Positions 7,885-12,296 of a stretch of 12,296 bases of DNA are shown piece after piece. A program made the translations under genes and the position numbers. Every line of letters starts with the position of its first letter. Position 1 is the first letter of the stretch. The notes beneath the pieces were generated by a model. The model saw only the letters and a list, made by a program, of their open reading frames with translations. It searched no databases and was not told the DNA's origin. The DNA comes from Flavipsychrobacter stenotrophus (GTDB lineage Bacteria; Bacteroidota; Bacteroidia; Chitinophagales; Chitinophagaceae), in the NCBI GenBank assembly GCA_947379685.1, contig CANCOG010000091.1, forward strand, positions 1 through 12,296. The letters run 5' to 3'.

Positions 7885-8532
7885 TCATCGTACTCCTTGA
7901 ATCATGATGATAAAATCTTCCCGCCTGATCATCCTGGCGCCGAGACTTTCAAGGTGAGGAGTATATACCTGGCAATCAATAAGTGTTACACCTTCGGTTT
8001 GCATGTACTGCACCCAGTTGATGAAAGCGAACTTACTTGCATTGGGCATTTTTGCAAACATACTTTCTCCAAAAAAGAAATTACCCATCCTTATGCCATA
8101 CAAGCCACCTACGAGTTCATTGTTATGCCAGCATTCAGCGCAATGGGCATATCCGAGTTCGTGAAGGGCCGTGTAGGCATCTACAATGTCTTCTGTTATC
8201 CAGGTACCACCCTGCCCCGGGCGGGGCGCCTGCATGCAGTTGGCAATTACGTCGCTGAAACTCGTGTTTATCCTGAATTCAAATTTTTCAGACCGAAGTA
8301 CCTGCTTCATGCTTTTGCTGACTTTCAATTCTTCCGGGAACAGCACAAACCGAGGGTCGGGGGACCACCACATAGGTGGTTCCGATTCGTTGTACCAGGG
8401 AAAAATGCCGCTTCGATAGGCAAGTAATAACCGCTCGGTGCTCAAATCTCCGCCAATAGCCAGCAACCCGTCCTCCAAAGCTTCATCAACCGGGGGAAAC
8501 CATAATGACTCATCGAGGAGGTATAAAGACAC
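7885..8532 (-). CDS. aat: Leucyl/phenylalanyl-tRNA--protein transferase
   Basis: Aat moves Leu or Phe from charged tRNA onto proteins with N-terminal Arg or Lys, making them N-end-rule substrates for ClpS/ClpAP-type degradation in the cytoplasm. The 215-residue product is close to the normal family length and carries the diagnostic blocks in order: GLLAIGGDLS (22-31), YRSGIFPWY (39-47), WWSPDPR (55-61), GTWITEDIVDAY (109-120), GYAHCAECW (127-135), ELVGGLYGI (139-147), FFGESMF (153-159), ASKFA (165-169), LIDCQ (184-188) and HLESLGA (193-199). The start, MSLYLLDESLWFPP, is the standard N-terminus. The gene is separated from its neighbours on both sides; its upstream region is the A-rich 60-bp tandem repeat. 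Co-transcription with clpA or clpS is not seen here. Confidence 0.97.
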   Translation of the reverse strand: MSLYLLDESLWFPPVDEALEDGLLAIGGDLSTERLLLAYRSGIFPWYNESEPPMWWSPDPRFVLFPEELKVSKSMKQVLRSEKFEFRINTSFSDVIANCMQAPRPGQGGTWITEDIVDAYTALHELGYAHCAECWHNNELVGGLYGIRMGNFFFGESMFAKMPNASKFAFINWVQYMQTEGVTLIDCQVYTPHLESLGARMIRREDFIIMIQGVR

Positions 8533-8534
8533 TT

Positions 8535-8712
8535 TAAAAAGTAAAAATTAAAAAGTAAAAATTAAAAAGGTGTGGTTCAACTTGTGTGATGCAGCCCGCT
8601 TTCAAAAGTAAAAAGTAAAAATTAAAAAGGTGTAGTTCAACTTGTGCGATGTAGCCCGCTTTCAAAATTAAAAAGTAAAAAGTAAAAAGGTGTAGTTCAA
8701 CTCGTGTGATGT
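8535..8712. repeat. A-rich tandem repeat, 60-bp period, about three copies
   Basis: The unit is an A-rich half (variants of AAAAGTAAAAATTAAAAAGG) followed by TGTAGTTCAACTTGTGTGAT and GTAGCCCGCTTTC. The segment ending in GTTCAA recurs exactly every 60 bp, at 8580, 8640 and 8700. Copies 1 and 2 are nearly identical outside the A-rich half; copy 3 diverges after 8712. A-rich triplet slippage is also visible in the first copy. The array fills most of the gap between the formyltransferase stop and the aat start. No ORF or protein motif is seen. Confidence 0.9.
8603..8670 (-). promoter_or_regulatory. Two -7-like boxes inside the 60-bp repeat, upstream of aat
   Basis: On the minus strand, TACTTTTG (8610-8603) and TAATTTTG (8670-8663) both match TAnnTTTG and are exactly one repeat unit apart, facing aat. 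The nearest upstream TTG is about 27 bases away, longer than the usual spacing. In such A/T-rich sequence chance matches are likely. Confidence 0.25.
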
Positions 8713-8786
8713 CCTTTGCTTATCCATTCCCTTTCCCGCAAGGAAAAAGGAGCTTGTTAGTACAGAATATCGAGAAAAAGGTTCTA

Positions 8787-9527
8787 TTATTTTCTTGAGA
8801 AAAATACCTTTTCGCCGTCTATGAAACAATATGGTGGTTCGAAACCTGGCATTGAGGTGGCACGTATTTGTTTTTCAATCTTATCTTTTTCCCATTTCAG
8901 ATCAATTAGTTTTAGTGCTGCCATCTCTTTACGGTAATGTATTGTTGTGCCATATTTATTGATCAACAACTCTTGCGCTACAGTTCTATAATTTCCACTA
9001 ATAACATGAGCCAATGTTTGTTTGAATAGATTTAATGATGCCTTATAAGTAAGATCATACAAATCTCCTACCCAAGAATCTTCGGGAATTGGGAACCGTT
9101 TCTGAAACAAGATGTCGCCGCTGTCGATACCTGTATCTATACGGTGAATAGTTGTTCCAAATTCTGCCTTCTCGTCTAAGATTGCGAATGAGAACTGGTT
9201 ACTGCCCCTGTACTCGGGCAACGGTGCCATGTGGAGGTTGACTGCTACACTGCGGGCTTTATCGATATGGTGTTGCTTCAGAATTTCATGGTACTGGACA
9301 GAATAGATAACATCGCACTCCGGGAGGTCCTCAAGGTTTTTCAGGACAGGTATTCCACGCTCTGCAGCAAGTACTGCAAGATCATGGCTATTCCCAAATT
9401 CTTTTCGTTCGTGTGTGATCAGTCCGGCGACGGAAATGTTCAGGTCGGCTTGCTTGCTCAAAAGGTATGCGAAGCATTCGTAACCAATTGGCTTTGACCC
9501 TAAAAAAATCACGGATTTTGGTTGCAT
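8787..9527 (-). CDS. Formyltransferase family protein, probably amino-sugar N-formyltransferase
   Basis: This belongs to the formyl_trans_N fold that uses N10-formyltetrahydrofolate. The catalytic set is intact: Asn97 and His99 in VNLHMAPLPEYRGS, and Asp135 in IDTGIDSGDIL. A start motif, SVIFLGSKPIGYECF (residues 5-19), sits where the Rossmann fold begins. The C-terminus (IRATSMPGFEPPYCFIDGEK, 221-240) is the short tail seen in sugar formyltransferases. At 246 residues it is well below methionyl-tRNA formyltransferase (about 310) and lacks its C-terminal tRNA-binding domain, so it is unlikely to be Fmt. An ArnA-, WbkC- or VioF-like enzyme that formylates a nucleotide-linked amino sugar is the best guess. 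It diverges from a glycosyltransferase gene, which fits a surface-polysaccharide role, but no aminotransferase or dehydratase for the sugar lies in the window. Confidence 0.8.
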   Translation of the reverse strand: MQPKSVIFLGSKPIGYECFAYLLSKQADLNISVAGLITHERKEFGNSHDLAVLAAERGIPVLKNLEDLPECDVIYSVQYHEILKQHHIDKARSVAVNLHMAPLPEYRGSNQFSFAILDEKAEFGTTIHRIDTGIDSGDILFQKRFPIPEDSWVGDLYDLTYKASLNLFKQTLAHVISGNYRTVAQELLINKYGTTIHYRKEMAALKLIDLKWEKDKIEKQIRATSMPGFEPPYCFIDGEKVFFSRK

Positions 9528-9937
9528 CTGTGAAATTAAGGAAGGAATCTGATTTACGTAAAAAAACGATGGAAAAGTTGACCGCAGAGGGGCACTGAGT
9601 TAATGGCAGAAGAGCACCGAGTTCCCTTTTTAGATCAATGGACAGGCGCGAAGGGGAAATAAATAATCAGCCGATTGTGATCATGGATTGACAAATCATT
9701 GATATTGTTTTTATGGGTGCTCTGGATGAAAATGAGCCCAGCATAGGCAAGAGATTCCTTTTAAACTGAGATTAGAAAAAGGCAATTACCCCATAAAGTT
9801 GCACGAAACTACAACGAATAAAAATAACATTAAAAAATACCACATGTTGATTATTCTGAAATAACGCACCAGTCAAAGGTTTTATTAGACAGTTCTAATA
9901 AATTTTTAAAAAGTTGCCTATTTTCGCGTACCACTTT
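9528..9937. other. Divergent intergenic region, formyltransferase / glycosyltransferase
   Basis: This 410-bp gap separates two divergent genes and must hold both promoters. For the plus-strand gene I see TATTTTCG at 9919-9926, one base off TAnnTTTG and 12 bases before the chosen start. No convincing -33 TTG precedes it. For the minus-strand gene no good box is visible. The left part contains a 22-bp-period direct repeat (listed separately). The stretch from 9624 to 9900 is AT-rich with no ORF or structure I can support. Confidence 0.5.
9584..9623. repeat. Two 18-bp direct repeats, 22-bp period
   Basis: GCAGAGGGGCACTGAGTT (9584-9601) and GCAGAAGAGCACCGAGTT (9606-9623) match at 15 of 18 bases. 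The wording 'CAGAG-GCAC-GAGTT' is typical of the 'cacagaggcacagag' intergenic sequence found in many Bacteroidota; this copy looks degenerate and non-coding. Confidence 0.6.
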
Positions 9938-11158
9938 ATGAGCGAAAGGAAGATACTAATATTAACCAACAGGGTTCCCTACCCTTTGAATGATGGCGGG
10001 AACCTTGCAATGAATGCGATGATTGAGGGCTATCAGTCCAGTGGATGGAAGGTATACCTGCTGAGCATGAACACCTCGAAACATCGCGTTTCTGATGATG
10101 TACTTTCTACATTGTACAAGAATATTTACGGGTTCGAATGGATGGACATCAATAATGATGTTAAGCCTATCAAGATCCTAAAAAACTACCTGTTCAGTAA
10201 GGTAGCAGAGCACGTGGAGCGCTTTTACGATACTCAATTTGAACAAAAAATAGTCGAGATTCTTGACGACTTCCAACCGGACGTTATACAGATCGAGAGT
10301 ATTTTTCTTTCTACCTACCTACCGGCTATAAAGCAGCATTCCGATGCTGTAAAAGTGCTGAGGGTGCACAATATTGAGTATCATATCTGGCACGGGCTTG
10401 CCTCAAAAAGCGGTAATCGATTCCGGAGAAAATACCTGTTCAACCTGACAAAGCGGCTCAAACGTTTTGAAAAAGACGCATGGAAAAAATATGACCTTGT
10501 GCTTCCTATCACAGAAAAAGACGCCTTTCATATAAAAAGGGTTGAAAAAACTGTTGATCTTATTGTGGCGCCTTTCAGTATTAAGATAGACCAGCTTCCC
10601 GCACGCAGTTACAATGAGCAATGGGTAGGCTACCACCTTGGCGCAATGGACTGGATACCGAACAGGGAGGGAATGCGGTGGTTTCTTAAAGATGTATGGC
10701 CGAAGATCCATAATATGTTACCTAAGTTCGAATTCTATTTTGCCGGAAGGAATATGCCCGCTGAATTTGAAGGGCTGAACCGCGATGGAGTTCACTGCCT
10801 GGGAGAAGTAGCAAATGCCGCTGAATTTCTTGCTGATAAAAAAATCCTGATCGTTCCTATTACTTCTGCCGGAGGCATAAGAGTAAAAATACTGGAAGCG
10901 ATGGCTGCGGGAAAGGTTGTTATTACGACCCCGGAGGGCATTAAGGGTCTTGATGCCAGGGTTGGCGACCACTACCTTTTGGCAAGAAAACCCGAAGAGT
11001 TTGTGAAAGCAGTGAAATGGTGCCTTATGCACAAGGGTGAGGCCGAGCAAATGGCCGAAAAAGCCAGGGAGCTAGTGATCAATAAGTATGAATACAGGAA
11101 GGTGATACAAAATGTAATTGCCGAGTTAGAGGCATTATTGAAGTTAAGGGGACATTGA
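9938..11158 (+). CDS. Glycosyltransferase, GT-B fold, GT4-like (406 aa)
   Basis: The N-terminal acceptor domain starts KILILTNRVPYPLNDGGNLA (residues 5-24), the usual GT4-type opening with a Gly-rich loop. It includes PDVIQIESIF (114-123), LRVHNIEYHIW (141-151) and a VLPITEKDAF segment (188-197) leading into the hinge. The C-terminal nucleotide-sugar domain has LGAMDWIPNREGMRWFL (234-250), FYFAGRNMP (266-274), and the donor-site block ILIVPITSAGGIRVKILEAM (303-322) with Glu320, then GKVVITTPEGIKGLDA (325-340). No membrane segment or signal is present, so it acts in the cytoplasm, likely on the inner face of the membrane. Start 9938 (MSERKIL) is preferred over the in-frame ATG at 9914, whose eight extra residues overlap a near -7 box. 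The sugar and acceptor cannot be told. It converges with the kinase gene, 76 bp away, with no clear terminator between. Confidence 0.88.
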   Translation: MSERKILILTNRVPYPLNDGGNLAMNAMIEGYQSSGWKVYLLSMNTSKHRVSDDVLSTLYKNIYGFEWMDINNDVKPIKILKNYLFSKVAEHVERFYDTQFEQKIVEILDDFQPDVIQIESIFLSTYLPAIKQHSDAVKVLRVHNIEYHIWHGLASKSGNRFRRKYLFNLTKRLKRFEKDAWKKYDLVLPITEKDAFHIKRVEKTVDLIVAPFSIKIDQLPARSYNEQWVGYHLGAMDWIPNREGMRWFLKDVWPKIHNMLPKFEFYFAGRNMPAEFEGLNRDGVHCLGEVANAAEFLADKKILIVPITSAGGIRVKILEAMAAGKVVITTPEGIKGLDARVGDHYLLARKPEEFVKAVKWCLMHKGEAEQMAEKARELVINKYEYRKVIQNVIAELEALLKLRGH

Positions 11159-11234
11159 TTGGTATGATTATGGCTAAGGAACGATGTACACAGCATTATT
11201 ACCTTCACATTGAGATTTGATCTTCAGATGGTGT

Positions 11235-12290
11235 TTATGCATCGCTTTTATCCAGCGTAAACCCGAAAGAAGAACCTACCCCTACCTTACTTCTCACATT
11301 AACAGTTTGGCCGTGCGCCTCAATAATGTGCTTTACTATTGCAAGCCCGAGACCTGTTCCTCCAATAGCCCTTGCGCGACTGCGGTCAGCACGGTAGAAA
11401 CGTTCAAATATACGGGATAGATGCTCCTCTGCAATGCCTGGGCCGTCGTCTGATATTTCAACATAAATGTGTTTCTCATCTACCACATAACAACCGGCTG
11501 TAATGGTGCCCCCTTCGGAGCCGTATTTAAGTGCGTTCTCGATCAGATTCACCAAAACCTGCTTTATCTTAGGCTTATCAGCATATACCCATACAGGGCG
11601 TTCCGTGCCCTTTTTAAATAACAATTGTGTATTTCGCTCCTTAGCTTTGAGTTGAAACTCCTCGTAAACATCACTCACCAGTTCCTGAATAATGAACGAC
11701 TCCTGGATGATAGGTATTTTCCCTGATTCCAGCTTTGAAATCTCATCAAGATCATCCACAAGGCGCACTAACCTGTCAATACTCCGGTTAGCGTTAGATA
11801 AGAATTTTCTGTTTACACTTTCGTCTTCCAGCGCGCCACCCAGTAATGTATCAACATACCCCTGCACCGAAAAGATGGGGGTACGCAATTCATGGGCAAG
11901 GTTCATCAAAAACTCCTTTCTGAATTTTTCATTATCCTGCAGCACTTGTATTTCATGCTTTCTTTGCAACGCCCATTTCTCAACATCTTCACTTACTTCT
12001 TCTATTGATTTCTGAGGCAGGATGTGCTTGTAGAATATTTCCTCTTTCTTAGTAGCCTTCGTCTGATACATGAACTTGTAAATGAGTTTGATTTTGCGAT
12101 AAATGAATCGCTGCAGCGTATAATGGTAAATGCTATAAATGATAACGAATGTAACGCAAAACACAATAAACGGAGTGTACCAGCGCGGATGCACCAGTAA
12201 ACTCATTAATGCATTAACGCAGGAAATGATAAGCGCCGTAAAAAAAGACAACGACCTCGGCGTGATGTTCTTAGTATCAAGTACAGACAT
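11235..12290 (-). CDS. Membrane sensor histidine kinase, HisKA/HATPase (351 aa)
   Basis: Two membrane segments (about residues 13-33 and 38-57) are joined by only a few residues, so there is no periplasmic sensor domain. A charged linker (60-120) leads to the HisKA domain with H-box HELRTPIFSVQGY (phosphorylated His133; Thr137 fits a phosphatase role). The catalytic ATPase domain has N-box NLIENALKYG (248-257), G1 DDGPGI (281-286), F-box RIFERFYR (293-300) and G2 GGTGLGLAIV (310-319). All key residues are present. HAMP and PAS domains are not evident. The core resembles PhoR-type kinases, but I would not name it phoR without the partner. The ATG at 12290 leaves six bases before the edge, so a response regulator would lie beyond it if the pair is adjacent. 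The signal may be sensed within the membrane or through another protein. Confidence 0.92.
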   Translation of the reverse strand: MSVLDTKNITPRSLSFFTALIISCVNALMSLLVHPRWYTPFIVFCVTFVIIYSIYHYTLQRFIYRKIKLIYKFMYQTKATKKEEIFYKHILPQKSIEEVSEDVEKWALQRKHEIQVLQDNEKFRKEFLMNLAHELRTPIFSVQGYVDTLLGGALEDESVNRKFLSNANRSIDRLVRLVDDLDEISKLESGKIPIIQESFIIQELVSDVYEEFQLKAKERNTQLLFKKGTERPVWVYADKPKIKQVLVNLIENALKYGSEGGTITAGCYVVDEKHIYVEISDDGPGIAEEHLSRIFERFYRADRSRARAIGGTGLGLAIVKHIIEAHGQTVNVRSKVGVGSSFGFTLDKSDA

Positions 12291-12296
12291 GATACT

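Noticed and set aside
7897..8427. 176-aa plus-strand frame inside aat
   Set aside because: It is antisense to aat, which carries all family motifs.
8535..8712. CRISPR array at the 60-bp repeat
   Set aside because: The whole unit, including the segment between A-rich parts, is repeated, so there are no unique spacers; no cas gene is near.
8787..9527. Naming the formyltransferase fmt
   Set aside because: It is about 65 residues shorter than Fmt and lacks the C-terminal tRNA-binding domain.
11159..11234. Shared terminator between the converging glycosyltransferase and kinase genes
   Set aside because: I found no stem-loop with a T tract in the 76-bp gap.

Overview
The window reads as a chromosomal segment of a member of the Bacteroidota, most likely Chitinophagaceae or a close relative. 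Four things point there: perfect TAnnTTTG -7 promoter boxes, starts without Shine-Dalgarno sequences, a short mitochondrial-type aconitase, and a giant secreted Ig-like repeat protein. The genus is not determinable by eye. No tRNA, rRNA, CRISPR array, phage gene or transposase was seen.

Layout. Bases 1-3056 (minus strand) encode the N-terminal 1018 residues of a secreted repeat protein: signal peptide, one N-terminal domain, then a very regular array of about 79-residue Ig-like (BID_2-type) modules. It continues past the left edge. Open frames on the plus strand of this region are shadows. Next comes an intergenic stretch with a doubtful 51-aa ORF, then a small PspC-domain membrane protein with its own promoter. 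A hairpin-rich gap and an intrinsic terminator lead into a 759-aa aconitate hydratase. Upstream of aconitase lie a perfect -7 box and a 144-bp element with about 26-bp imperfect terminal inverted repeats (MITE-like, non-coding). These are followed by a class I SAM-dependent methyltransferase, aat (leucyl/phenylalanyl-tRNA-protein transferase), an A-rich 60-bp tandem repeat, and a sugar-type formyltransferase. The formyltransferase diverges from a GT4-like glycosyltransferase across about 410 bp. The glycosyltransferase converges on a membrane histidine kinase that starts at the right edge.

How the genes fit together. Most are single transcription units separated by 250-450 bp, not one operon. 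The formyltransferase and glycosyltransferase could both serve surface polysaccharide synthesis (N-formyl amino sugar and glycan assembly). Aconitase is TCA-cycle housekeeping, Aat marks proteins for N-end-rule degradation, and the kinase probably pairs with a response regulator beyond the right edge.

I did not find a convincing new multi-gene system. The points most worth a second look are the two-module (474 bp) higher-order repeat in the adhesin, the inverted-repeat element upstream of aconitase, and the 60-bp tandem repeat carrying -7-like boxes upstream of aat.
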